Source: Pseudomonas sp. ML96 (GTDB lineage: Bacteria > Pseudomonadota > Gammaproteobacteria > Pseudomonadales > Pseudomonadaceae). Taken from it: a stretch of 64,000 nucleotides of DNA. The DNA lies in assembly GCF_000761545.1 (NCBI RefSeq), contig NZ_JPMY01000011.1, forward strand, positions 101,117 through 165,116, written 5' to 3'. Below, one piece after another: positions 49,939-58,374 of the stretch (its first letter is position 1; each line of letters opens with the position of its first letter). The translations under genes were made by a program, and so were the position numbers. The notes beneath the pieces are model-generated. The model searched no databases. It was not told the origin of the DNA and saw only the letters and a list, made by a program, of their open reading frames with translations.

Positions 49939-50373
49939 ATGCCTGAGCAGAACCCCAGCATCCTGTCCCACGTGTCCATCGGCACCAACCAGTTCGACAA
50001 GGCCGTGGCCTTCTACGACCAGGCCCTGGCCGCCCTTGGCTGCAAACGCATCCTCGAACACCCCGGCGCCGTGGCCTGGGGCCGCGAGTATCCGGAGTTC
50101 TGGGTGCAGACGCCGATCGATGGCCAGCCGGCCAATGTCGGTAATGGCACCCACTTCGGTTTCGTCGCCCCGGACAAGCAGTCGGTCCACGCCTTCTACG
50201 AGGCCGCGCTGGCGGCCGGCGCCAGCCCCGATGGTCCGCCCGGCCCGCGCCCGCACTATGGCGAACCCTACTACGGCTGCTTCGTCCGCGACCTCGACGG
50301 GCACAAGATCGAAGCGGCCTACTGGGACATGGAGTTGGTCTACGAGCTGTATGTCGAACCGCACGAGCACTGA
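49939..50373 (+). CDS. VOC-family (glyoxalase/bleomycin-resistance fold) protein
   Basis: 144-residue single vicinal-oxygen-chelate protein: HVSIGTNQFDKAVAFYDQALAAL at the start, GTHFGFVAPDKQSVHAFYEAAL in the second half, and CFVRDLDGHKIEAAYWD at the end, carrying His and Glu metal-ligand candidates. Substrate unknown. Start 49939 has AGGGAAG at proper distance; an ATG two codons upstream is too close to the ribosome site. Confidence 0.85.
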   Translation: MPEQNPSILSHVSIGTNQFDKAVAFYDQALAALGCKRILEHPGAVAWGREYPEFWVQTPIDGQPANVGNGTHFGFVAPDKQSVHAFYEAALAAGASPDGPPGPRPHYGEPYYGCFVRDLDGHKIEAAYWDMELVYELYVEPHEH

Positions 50374-50382
50374 GCGCACCGG

Positions 50383-51114
50383 TCAGCGATAACGCCGCGC
50401 GACCGCCGCCATCCTGCCGTCCTGCAGCATCCGCTGTAGGGCTTGCGCCAGTATCTGGCGCTCCGCTTCGCGGCCACTGGCCCGCGACAGACCGATATAC
50501 AGGCGGGTCTGCACCGGCGGCTGGTAGGCCAGCTTGGTCAGCTGGCGCGCCAGGCTGGGGTCGAGCAGTTGGAAGTCCACCTGGCAGTCGGTGCCGATCA
50601 TCAGCTCCACGCGCCCGCGTAGCTGCATCTGCAGCAGCTGCTCTTCATTCTTCACGCCGACCTTGATCAGGCCGGGGTCCGAATCGAAGGGTTCGAAATA
50701 GGCCGAGCGCAACACGTAGCCGATGCGCAGGCCATTGAGCTGCGCATACTGGTCGATAGCCGCCGCGCGTTGCGGCGGGCCGTACAGGCGCGGCGCGCAG
50801 GCGTGGTAGGCGGGTTCCAGGTAGTCGATGTATTGCTCGCGCTCGGCGGTGCGGGCCAGGCCGGTCATCAGGTCCGCCTGGCCCTGGCGCATCTCTTCCA
50901 GGGCCCGCGCCCAGGGCAGCAGGCGCACCTCGAAGCGCAGACCGGTGCGGCGCTGCAGTTCGTCCAGCAGGTCGATGTCCAGGCCTTCCAGCTTGCCGCC
51001 CGCGCCCTGCATGCGGAACGGCGGCCAGTAATCGGTGACCACGCGCAGCGGCTCGCCGACCTGCTGGGCCCAGGCGCAACCGCTGAACAACAGGAGAACG
51101 AGCGCGCGCAGCAT
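50383..51114 (-). CDS. Family-3 solute-binding protein (amino-acid ABC type)
   Basis: 243-residue exported protein with signal peptide MLRALVLLLFSGCAWA. The SBP_bac_3 fold shows PLRVVTDYWPPFRMQG, GLDIDLLDELQRRTGLRFEV and QGQADLMTGLARTAEREQYIDYLEPAY. No transporter genes adjoin. Orphan binding proteins of this kind are common in Pseudomonas, some feeding signalling proteins. The ligand cannot be predicted. Confidence 0.82.
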   Translation of the reverse strand: MLRALVLLLFSGCAWAQQVGEPLRVVTDYWPPFRMQGAGGKLEGLDIDLLDELQRRTGLRFEVRLLPWARALEEMRQGQADLMTGLARTAEREQYIDYLEPAYHACAPRLYGPPQRAAAIDQYAQLNGLRIGYVLRSAYFEPFDSDPGLIKVGVKNEEQLLQMQLRGRVELMIGTDCQVDFQLLDPSLARQLTKLAYQPPVQTRLYIGLSRASGREAERQILAQALQRMLQDGRMAAVARRYR

Positions 51115-51361
51115 GGTCTCAGCGGACCGGCCGGGGCGGCGTAACGCGCGCGGACTGCAAGGCGAAGGGCTGGCGATTCATGGGCTCTCCCGATTCTGCC
51201 AGGCATGGTAACCCAGGGCGCAGCCGCTTCGCTAAGCCCCGTGAGCGACGCCCTGAACGCCCCCTTCGCAGGCCATTTTCGACCGCTGGACAAAGGCCGT
51301 GGCTGCCGCCATGCTCAGGCCCAGAACGAACAACAAGACGGCTCTAGCCGCGCGGTAAACA
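51115..51361. other. Intergenic region between divergent solute-binding-protein genes
   Basis: About 250 bases between a minus-strand and a plus-strand binding-protein gene; it should carry both promoters. No clear -35/-10 pair, palindrome or small gene stands out. Confidence 0.5.
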
Positions 51362-52090
51362 ATGCGCAGAACCCTCCTTCCTGCCCTGCTGGCATGGCTG
51401 TGCTGTGCCGGCGCCCAGGCCGCAGAGCCGACCGTCAGCGTCGGCTATTACGAATTCCCGCCCTACTCCTGGACCGACGAAGACGGCAAGCCGCGCGGCT
51501 CCATCCTCACCCTGACCGAACGCCTGCTGCGCCACGCCGGCTACCGTGGCGAATACCGCTCACTGCCCAATGCGCGCCTGTACGCCGCTCTGCGCGACGG
51601 CAGCGTGCAGCTGTGGCCCGGCGCCGGCGGCAAGGAGGAACTGGCCGGGCACACCTTCGAGGCACGGCAGAGCATCGGCGAGTTCGCCTTGGCCCTCTAC
51701 CACCTGCAGGACACCCCGGCGCCCAGCATCCCCGACAGCCTGCGCGAGCGCGGGGTGATCGTGATCAGCGGCTACAGCTACTGGAAGTCGATCAACGATC
51801 TGCTGGCCGACCCGGCGATGAACATCAGCACCCATCGCACCAGCACCCACGCCTCGGCCCTGGCCATGCTGCTGCGCAAGCGCGGCGACTACCTGCTCGA
51901 CTACCAAGCCCCGGTGGAGCAGGTGCGCCGCGAGCTGGGCCTGTCACCACTGCCCTACACCGTGCTGCAGCGCCTGCAGCTGCGTCTGGTCGCCTCGCGT
52001 CATGCCACGGGCAGCCAGCGCCTGCTCGACGACCTGGACCAGGCCTACCAGCAACTACAGGCCAGCGGCGCCGACCTGCGCCTGGACTAG
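51362..52090 (+). CDS. Family-3-like solute-binding protein
   Basis: 242-residue exported protein, signal peptide MRRTLLPALLAWLCCAGAQA. SBP_bac_3-like segments VSVGYYEFPPYSWTDEDGK, ILTLTERLLRHAGYRGEY and ARLYAALRDGSVQLWPGAGG. It is divergent from another protein of this class and has no permease nearby. Its stop overlaps the convergent hrpB stop by 4 bases. Confidence 0.8.
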   Translation: MRRTLLPALLAWLCCAGAQAAEPTVSVGYYEFPPYSWTDEDGKPRGSILTLTERLLRHAGYRGEYRSLPNARLYAALRDGSVQLWPGAGGKEELAGHTFEARQSIGEFALALYHLQDTPAPSIPDSLRERGVIVISGYSYWKSINDLLADPAMNISTHRTSTHASALAMLLRKRGDYLLDYQAPVEQVRRELGLSPLPYTVLQRLQLRLVASRHATGSQRLLDDLDQAYQQLQASGADLRLD

Positions 52091-54606
52091 GTGCCGCGCG
52101 GTTTGGCCCGCGCCGTCGGCTCGGCCACCAGCGGATCATCAGGCCAGTAATGCTTGGGATAGCGGCCCTTGAGATCCTTCTTCACCTCGACATAGGTATT
52201 GGCCCAGAAGCTGGCCAGGTCCTGGGTCACCTGCACCGGGCGGCGCGCCGGCGACAGCAGGTGCAGCAGGACGATCTGCCGGCCGCCGGCGATGCGCGGC
52301 GTGGCCGCCAGACCGAACAGCTCCTGCAGACGCACCGCCAGCACCGGCGGCGACTCGGAATAATCGATGCAGATGCGCGAGCCCGACGGCACCTGCAGCG
52401 CCTTGGGGGCGAGTTCGTCGAGGCGCTGCGGCAGCGGCCAGGGCAGCAGGCCCAGGAGGATGCTCGGCAGGTCGAGATTGGCGAAGTGGCTGAGGCGGCT
52501 GACCTTGCCCAGATACGGCAGCAGCCAGTCCTCCAGCGTCGCCAGCAGCGCGGCGTCACTCAGGTCCGGCCATTCGCTGTCGCCCTTCTGCTGCAAATCG
52601 AGGTCGCGCAGCAGCGCCACCCGCGCCTGCCACTGACGCAACTCGGGCGTCCAGGACAGCAGCTCCAGGCCCTTGCGCCGTACCAGACCGAGCAGCGCGC
52701 AGCCACGGGCGGCCTCGTCCAGTCCGGTCAGCGCCTCGCGGCTGAGCACCAGCTCGCCGACCCGGCGCTGGCGCTCGGCCCGCAGCACACCCTCGCGTTC
52801 GTCCCACTCCAGCTCCTCGCGCACGCTCACCTGTTCGGCCAGCACCGAGTCGAACAGCGCCGGATCGAGGTCGGCCGCCAGGTAGATACGCTCCTCGCGC
52901 TGGCCCTGGCGGCTGCCGAGATCGGCGATCACCAGCCACTCGTGCTTCATCAGCGCATCCGGCTCGCCGAACAGCGCGGCGCGGCCATTGGCCAGACGAT
53001 AGTCGCCGCCCCCTGCCTTGCGCTGGCGGGCGACGCGATCCGGGTAGGCGAAGGCCAGTAGCGCGCCGAGCCAGCGTGGATGCTCGGGGTCGGCCACCGC
53101 CTCATCGGCCTTGCCACGCAGATAGGAGCGGAACTGCCGGGCCAGCTGGCGGGCGCGCTGCACGCCGCCACGGGAGCCACCCGATACACGCGACTCGCCA
53201 GCCAGCAGACTCATGCGACTGTGCAGGTCGGCACCACCGCCACGCAGGATATCGCGCTCGCCGAGCAGCGCCGCCAGGTCCGCCGCCAGCGCGCCGAGGC
53301 CCAGGGCCTGGCCGCGCAGCAGCAGGTGGGCGATGCGCGGATGGGCCGGCAGTTCGGCCATGGCCTGGCCGTGGTTGTTCAGCGCGCCGCGTTCGTCCAG
53401 CGCACCGAGGCGCGCCAGCAGATCGCGACCCTGGGTGAAAGCGGCGACCGGCGGAACGTCCAGCCAGGCCAGCTCGGCAGGCTCTACGCCCCAGCGCGCC
53501 AGCTGCAAAGCCAGGCCGGCGAGATCGGCCTGAAGGATTTCCGCCGCGCCATAGGCGGCCAGTTGTTCGTGCTGGGTCTGCGACCACAGCCGATAGCACA
53601 CGCCCGGCTCCAGGCGCCCGGCACGGCCGGCGCGCTGGGTGGTCGAGGCGCGGGAGATGCGCTGGGTGTCCAGGCGGGTCATGCCGCTGGCCGGGTCGAA
53701 GCGCGGCACCCGCGCCAGACCCGCGTCCACTACCACGCGCACGCCATCGATGGTCAGGCTGGTCTCGGCGATATTGGTGGCCAGCACCACCTTGCGCTTG
53801 CCGGCCGGCGCCGGCTCGATGGCCGCGCGCTGGGCGGAGAGCTCCAGCTCGCCGTGCAGCGGGCAAAGCAGCACCTCGGGGCGGTTGCCCAGGCTCTCCT
53901 GCAGCTGCTCGTTGACCCGGCGAATCTCCGCCTGGCCAGGAAGAAACACCAGCAGGCTGCCACTCTCGTCGGCCAGCGCCTGCAGCACGGTCTGGGTGAC
54001 CCGCTGTTCGATGCGCTCACCGGGCTGCCAGGGCGCCCCCCAGCGCCTCTCCACCGGGTGCATGCGCCCCTCACTGGAGACCACTGGCGCATCGCCGAGC
54101 AGCGCGGAGAGGCGTTCGCCATCCAGAGTCGCGGACATCAGCAGGACCTTGAGCGGCTCGTCGCGCAGCAGCTCGCGGCCGTTGAGGGTCAGCGCCAGGG
54201 CCAGATCGGCGTCGAGAGACCTTTCGTGGTACTCGTCGAAGATAACCAGGCCGACGCCTTCCAGCGCCGGATCGTCCTGCAGGCGGCGGGCGAGGATGCC
54301 CTCGGTGACTACCTCGATGCGGGTCCGCGGTCCGACCTTGCTGTCCAGGCGGATGCGATAGCCCACCGTCTCGCCGACCTTCTCGCCCAGCTCGCTGGCC
54401 AGGCGCTCGGCCGCGGCGCGTGCGGCCAGGCGGCGTGGTTCGAGCATGAGAATGCTCTGCCCGGCCAGCCAGGGCTCGCCGAGCAGGGCCAGCGGCACGC
54501 GGGTGGTCTTGCCGGCACCGGGCGGCGCCTCCAGCACGGCCTCGTGGCGTTCGGCCAGGGCGGTGCGCAGGGCGGGCAATACGTCGTCGATGGGCAGGCG
54601 GTTCAT
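52087..54606 (-). CDS. hrpB: ATP-dependent helicase HrpB
   Basis: 839-residue DEAH/RHA-family helicase. Motif I LEAPPGAGKTTRVPLALL, Ia LEPRRLAARAAAERLA, II IFDEYHERSLDADLAL (DEYH instead of DEAH), III LLMSATLDGERL, V TNIAETSLTIDGVR, VI QRAGRAGRLEPG. The C-terminal HrpB-specific domain continues to PRGT. ATG 54606 has GGAG just upstream; a longer in-frame extension was rejected. HrpB functions in bacteria are poorly defined; E. coli HrpB is dispensable. Confidence 0.93.
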   Translation of the reverse strand: MNRLPIDDVLPALRTALAERHEAVLEAPPGAGKTTRVPLALLGEPWLAGQSILMLEPRRLAARAAAERLASELGEKVGETVGYRIRLDSKVGPRTRIEVVTEGILARRLQDDPALEGVGLVIFDEYHERSLDADLALALTLNGRELLRDEPLKVLLMSATLDGERLSALLGDAPVVSSEGRMHPVERRWGAPWQPGERIEQRVTQTVLQALADESGSLLVFLPGQAEIRRVNEQLQESLGNRPEVLLCPLHGELELSAQRAAIEPAPAGKRKVVLATNIAETSLTIDGVRVVVDAGLARVPRFDPASGMTRLDTQRISRASTTQRAGRAGRLEPGVCYRLWSQTQHEQLAAYGAAEILQADLAGLALQLARWGVEPAELAWLDVPPVAAFTQGRDLLARLGALDERGALNNHGQAMAELPAHPRIAHLLLRGQALGLGALAADLAALLGERDILRGGGADLHSRMSLLAGESRVSGGSRGGVQRARQLARQFRSYLRGKADEAVADPEHPRWLGALLAFAYPDRVARQRKAGGGDYRLANGRAALFGEPDALMKHEWLVIADLGSRQGQREERIYLAADLDPALFDSVLAEQVSVREELEWDEREGVLRAERQRRVGELVLSREALTGLDEAARGCALLGLVRRKGLELLSWTPELRQWQARVALLRDLDLQQKGDSEWPDLSDAALLATLEDWLLPYLGKVSRLSHFANLDLPSILLGLLPWPLPQRLDELAPKALQVPSGSRICIDYSESPPVLAVRLQELFGLAATPRIAGGRQIVLLHLLSPARRPVQVTQDLASFWANTYVEVKKDLKGRYPKHYWPDDPLVAEPTARAKPRGT

Positions 54607-54794
54607 GGGCTCTCCGAAACAGCCGGCGATTATAGAGGCTGTCACCGCGGCATTCGCCACGCGCATTGCGCCACGGTCCGCCACCAAAGTCCGCGGATGA
54701 AGTGGCAACACCTAGTCGAACCGAAGCGCGGTGCCGGGCATCCAACTGCAATGACGGCCTTGGTATAGTGCCGCACCATTTCCAGGAGGTGCCC

Positions 54795-55211
54795 ATGCGC
54801 ATGCATTCCCGCGTTATCGGCGGCGTTCTCGCCGCGACCCTGCTGACCCAACTGTCGGCCTGCGGCACGCTGTTCTTCCCCGACCGCCGCGGCCAGATCG
54901 AAGGCCAGGTCGACCCGGTGGTAGTCGGTCTGGATGCCATCGGCATCTTGTTCTACGTGATCCCCGGCCTGATCGCCTTCGGCATCGACTTCGCCACCGG
55001 CGCCATCTACCTGCCCAACAACCAGTACTCGGTCGCCCCGGAGAAACTGCGCGAGGCCATCGGCGAAGACGGCCGCGTCGACAATGCCAAGCTCAAGGCC
55101 ATCCTCTACCGCGAGCTGGGCCGTGACCTGCCGCTGGACGACCCGCGCCTGATCCAGCACAGCGGCAGCGTCGAGCAACTGGCCGCCTACGGCCTGCGTC
55201 CGGCCGCCTGA
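54795..55211 (+). CDS. Small conserved lipoprotein
   Basis: 138-residue protein with signal peptide MRMHSRVIGGVLAATLLTQLSAC ending in lipobox LSAC (Cys23), an internal hydrophobic segment VVVGLDAIGILFYVIPGLIAFGID, then a soluble tail. Strong ribosome site AGGAGGT. No known domain is recognisable. Probably membrane-anchored; function unknown. Relatives in Pseudomonas are, from memory, sometimes mislabelled as polyribonucleotide nucleotidyltransferase. Confidence 0.75.
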   Translation: MRMHSRVIGGVLAATLLTQLSACGTLFFPDRRGQIEGQVDPVVVGLDAIGILFYVIPGLIAFGIDFATGAIYLPNNQYSVAPEKLREAIGEDGRVDNAKLKAILYRELGRDLPLDDPRLIQHSGSVEQLAAYGLRPAA

Positions 55212-55266
55212 TGGTCGGGGCGCCCAACACGCGGTTGCGGCGCCCTTGCTTCCCTCTCTCGCCATC

Positions 55267-56142
55267 ATGAGCATCGCGCCACAGCACGCCCGCCTGCTGC
55301 GCCAGGCCACGGCGGCAGCCCTGGCCACCGCGCTGCTGCTGGCCGCCGCCAAGGCCGTGGCCTGGTGGCTGAGCGGCTCGGTCAGCCTGCTCGCCGGCCT
55401 CACCGACTCACTGCTCGATGGCGCCGCCTCGCTGCTCAATCTGATCGCCGTGCACTACGCCCTGCGCCCGGCCGACGAGGATCATCGCTACGGCCACGGC
55501 AAAGCCGAGGCCCTGGCTGGCCTGGCCCAGGCACTGTTCGTCGGCGCCAGTGCGGTGCTGGTGGCCGTGCAGGCCTGGCAGCGCCTGCACAACCCTGAGC
55601 CGCTCGGCGCCCAGGCCCTGGGTATCGCGGTGATGCTGCTGTCGCTGGCGCTGACCGTCGCCCTGCTGCTGTTCCAGCGTCATGTGGTACGGGTGACCGG
55701 CTCCACGGCCATCCGCGCCGACTCGCTGCACTACCGCTCGGACCTGCTGCTCAACGCCGGCATCCTGCTCGCCCTGGTGCTGGCGGCCTATGGCTGGCAG
55801 CAGCTGGATGCGCTGTTCGGCCTGGGCATCGCCGCCTATATCCTGTGGAGCGCGCTGAGCATCGTGCGTGAGGCGGTGGCAGTGCTGATGGACGAGGAGC
55901 TGGCACCCGACGTCAGTGAGCGCATGCACGCCCTGGCCTGCGCGGTACCCGGCGTGCTCGGCGCGCATGACCTGCGCACGCGCATCTCCGGCACCCGCTG
56001 GTTCGTGCAATTGCACCTGGAGTTGCCCGGCGAGCTGTCGCTGCGCGAGGCGCATGCACTGTGCGTGGCGGTGGAGCGGGCAATCCGCAACGAGTTTCCC
56101 CGCGCAGAAGTGCTGGTGCACGCCGACCCACGGCCGGCGTGA
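55267..56142 (+). CDS. fieF: Cation diffusion facilitator (FieF/CzcD family)
   Basis: 291-residue proton-coupled divalent metal efflux pump (Zn2+, Fe2+ or Co2+). Six helices; metal sites LAGLTDSLLDGAASLLN (Asp pair in helix 2) and RADSLHYRSDLLLNAGI (His/Asp in helix 5). DEDHRYGHGKAEALAGL is the conserved loop. C-terminal cytoplasmic ferredoxin-like domain about 205-291. ATG 55267 starts MSIAPQHARLL as in relatives. Confidence 0.9.
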   Translation: MSIAPQHARLLRQATAAALATALLLAAAKAVAWWLSGSVSLLAGLTDSLLDGAASLLNLIAVHYALRPADEDHRYGHGKAEALAGLAQALFVGASAVLVAVQAWQRLHNPEPLGAQALGIAVMLLSLALTVALLLFQRHVVRVTGSTAIRADSLHYRSDLLLNAGILLALVLAAYGWQQLDALFGLGIAAYILWSALSIVREAVAVLMDEELAPDVSERMHALACAVPGVLGAHDLRTRISGTRWFVQLHLELPGELSLREAHALCVAVERAIRNEFPRAEVLVHADPRPA

Positions 56143-56147
56143 GGGAA

Positions 56148-56167
56148 GGCCCGGCGAACGCCGGGCC
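56148..56167. terminator. Hairpin between fieF and azurin
   Basis: GGCCCGGC (56148-56155) and GCCGGGCC (56160-56167) form an 8-base stem with a GAAC loop between the convergent genes. No T-run follows on either strand, so termination strength is unclear. Confidence 0.5.
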
Positions 56168-56175
56168 GATGCCGA

Positions 56176-56625
56176 TCAGTCGACCAGCTTGAGCTCGCCC
56201 TTCATCAGGCCGATGTGGCCGGGGAAGGAGCAGAAGAACTCGTACGGCGTGCCGGCTTCCAGCTTGGCCACCTCGAAGCTGGTGGTCGCGCTCTCGCCGC
56301 CACCGATGATCTTGGTGTGGGCGATCACCCGTTCATCGCCGGGCTTGAGGTAGTCGTTGTCCAGGCCGGCGGCGATGCCGTCGGTGGCTACCGCCTGGGC
56401 GTCGGCGGTCTTGCTCAGCACCCAGTTGTGGCCCATGGCCGTCTTGGGCATGGCGCCGGTGTGCTTGAGGGTGACGGTGAAACTCTTGCAGCTCTTGCTG
56501 ACGTCGATCGACTTGGTCTCGAACGTCATCTGGTCGGTGGAGTGGACTTCCACCGCACATTCGGCGGCGAACACCGGCAGGCTGGCCAGACCGAGGGCAG
56601 AAGCGACCACGAATTTACGCAACAT
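56176..56625 (-). CDS. azu: Azurin (type I blue copper protein)
   Basis: 149-residue precursor of the periplasmic electron carrier azurin. Signal peptide [20 protein letters not shown]; mature start [17 protein letters not shown]. Copper ligands are all present: His in MGHNWVLS, and Cys, His and Met in [14 protein letters not shown]. Ribosome site GGAG lies six bases before ATG. About 155 bases upstream the sequence changes into the Tn7-like element, so insertion may have removed or altered upstream regulatory sites. Confidence 0.96.
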   Translation of the reverse strand: MLRKFVVASALGLASLPVFAAECAVEVHSTDQMTFETKSIDVSKSCKSFTVTLKHTGAMPKTAMGHNWVLSKTADAQAVATDGIAAGLDNDYLKPGDERVIAHTKIIGGGESATTSFEVAKLEAGTPYEFFCSFPGHIGLMKGELKLVD

Positions 56626-56780
56626 CGACTTTCTCCTAATGGGCAGTTAGCCCCTGCAGACTGCCACCCGCTCGCGGCACTGCCCATGGGTTGCGGCAAC
56701 CGGTCACAGGCCGACCGAACAGCCACACAACCACGCTCAAAGCCAGATAACACGGGGCTTTGCGGGGAGTGATGGACACC
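56626..56780. other. Azurin upstream region up to the transposon junction
   Basis: Still GC-rich host-like sequence; must hold the azurin promoter. No clear -35/-10 pair or ANR site was identified with confidence. The composition changes abruptly after about 56780. Confidence 0.5.
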
Positions 56781-56804
56781 TGTGAGGGTGATCACTGGAA
56801 ATTA

Positions 56805-56969
56805 AATCTGTCGCAAATTGCTACGGAATACGCGGCCTGCAGAGGCTCTAAAGAAAAACAAAGTCTGTCGCAGGTCAGTCCGTAGCCCAGTTTTCGGAAA
56901 TTCAAAACAAATAAAGTCTGTCGCCATACAAAAACTATAGAAATGATGAAGATAGAGGCAGTCCGTAGC
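56805..56969. repeat. Six AGTCYGTMGC motifs at the transposon end (putative TnsB sites)
   Basis: Copies: AATCTGTCGC (56805), reverse GCTACGGAAT (56820), AGTCTGTCGC (56862), AGTCCGTAGC (56877), AGTCTGTCGC (56915), AGTCCGTAGC (56960). The first two pairs are each spaced 15 bases, and TCTGTCGC alternates with TCCGTAGC. Clusters of short motifs near one terminus are how TnsB-type transposases recognise Tn7-like ends. The non-coding stretch to 57027 holds nothing else recognised. Confidence 0.7.
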
Positions 56970-57027
56970 GAACTGATGCGCCATCACCGCTAGAGGAGAT
57001 CAATCGCGCGATTATGCTCTCGCAAGC

Positions 57028-58374
57028 TCATCTATTACGACGCGATTTAGAGGCCCCGGAAGGCAAACCCTCGAGGAGAGCCTCGAAATTATTTCCCAAG
57101 TCCTCTGCAGTGGCCGCAGGTACCGACTTTGCACCTCGTGGACGGCCAGATTTTTGCCGGCCAATAGGATCCTGCTCTTCTCTCAGATTATCCAAGATGA
57201 CTCTCTCAGATGGGCTTAGCGAGGACGTAAGAACCCTCTCAGTCACGCGCTCGTCTCTTTGAGACGTAGCCATTGTTACAACATTACTTTGCACATCTTT
57301 CGGAAGGTCAAATGGGCAAAGAAGGTCCTTTCTAGATGACTTCCCCGTGACTGCTATACGGTTTAGCTCCTCAACGTCCCCTCGACTGGAAGTAAATTCA
57401 AGTGATTTATATGCGCGCTCAATATCCGATACAACAATAGAGCTTCTACCTAGCGCACGCGCCTCCAGATATGCAATACATATAAGATGAACCGCAAGAC
57501 GCTTCAGGCCAAAACTGTATCTATGTAGAACGAAAACAAGATCATCCACCACTGCGGAGAACGAACAACCACCAACCCGTACACACTCAAAAACGAAATC
57601 ACGCCAGTCCTGGCTATCAGCCTTTTCCGGAAGCATAAGCTCGGGAGAGCTTAGAATACGTTGCTTATTCTCCGCGCGCCCATCCTTAAACTTATGAATC
57701 AAACTATAATTCGACACATAAACTACAGGCACCCCTATTGAAGCAAGCGTCAGTATCATATCTGCCGCCTTAACTGGACCACTGCCAGATCCTAGGCTCT
57801 GCGTTTCGTCTAATAACAGAATAGACACTCCATCTCTTGCGGAGCGCCTTGCGCATTCGCCAATTAGTTTTGCAGTGTCCCCAGGAATACGCTCACCACC
57901 AAGTAATGCGACTAATGCCTGCTTCCCCCCTGCAACCCCACGAGCACTTATATACCAACTAGAGCAAGCCTCAACCACACCATCCAGATGCTTCATCTTC
58001 AAAATATATTTATCCGGAAGAGCTTTACGTAAAGCATGAATAGTTCCGCTCTTTCCGACTCCAGCCAAGCCCGTTAAGCAGACTGGAAAGTCCTCCCCCC
58101 GCTCATGACTATAGATCCGAGACACATGATCTCGCTCAGACGCATAAAACCTCTCACTATACATCTGAGCCTTATTTATCATCCGCGCAATAAAATCTAC
58201 GGAAAACTGACCCGGGATATATATTTTCTTAATACTCTGGCGAAGAAATTCAGCTCCAACATGAGGATCTACTGCACTTAAATCCCCCAGCGCCTCTGGG
58301 CGAACCGTAACTCGCTGCCTAATTCGATCAGGATCACTTAACCCATTAAACCTAGCCACCAGACCATAAGCCAT
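57028..58374 (-). CDS. tnsC: TnsC-like AAA+ ATPase transposition regulator
   Basis: 448-residue AAA+ protein. Walker A TGLAGVGKSG (about residues 101-110), Walker B ILLLDETQ with catalytic Glu about 190, and a sensor-like VVYVSNYS. TnsC polymerises on DNA and connects the target selector (TniQ/TnsD) to the TnsAB transposase. Its ATG overlaps the tnsB stop (TAATG), so the genes are coupled. A basic, low-complexity C-terminal tail (SGRPRGAKSVPA... SKSRRNR) may contact TnsA or TnsB as in Tn7. Lower GC and different codon use from chromosomal neighbours. Confidence 0.9.
   Translation of the reverse strand: MAYGLVARFNGLSDPDRIRQRVTVRPEALGDLSAVDPHVGAEFLRQSIKKIYIPGQFSVDFIARMINKAQMYSERFYASERDHVSRIYSHERGEDFPVCLTGLAGVGKSGTIHALRKALPDKYILKMKHLDGVVEACSSWYISARGVAGGKQALVALLGGERIPGDTAKLIGECARRSARDGVSILLLDETQSLGSGSGPVKAADMILTLASIGVPVVYVSNYSLIHKFKDGRAENKQRILSSPELMLPEKADSQDWRDFVFECVRVGGCSFSAVVDDLVFVLHRYSFGLKRLAVHLICIAYLEARALGRSSIVVSDIERAYKSLEFTSSRGDVEELNRIAVTGKSSRKDLLCPFDLPKDVQSNVVTMATSQRDERVTERVLTSSLSPSERVILDNLREEQDPIGRQKSGRPRGAKSVPAATAEDLGNNFEALLEGLPSGASKSRRNR

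Noticed and set aside
50770..53061. Large plus-strand frames around the binding proteins and hrpB
   Set aside because: Arg/Gln/Ala-rich shadow translations overlapping genes with clear motifs.
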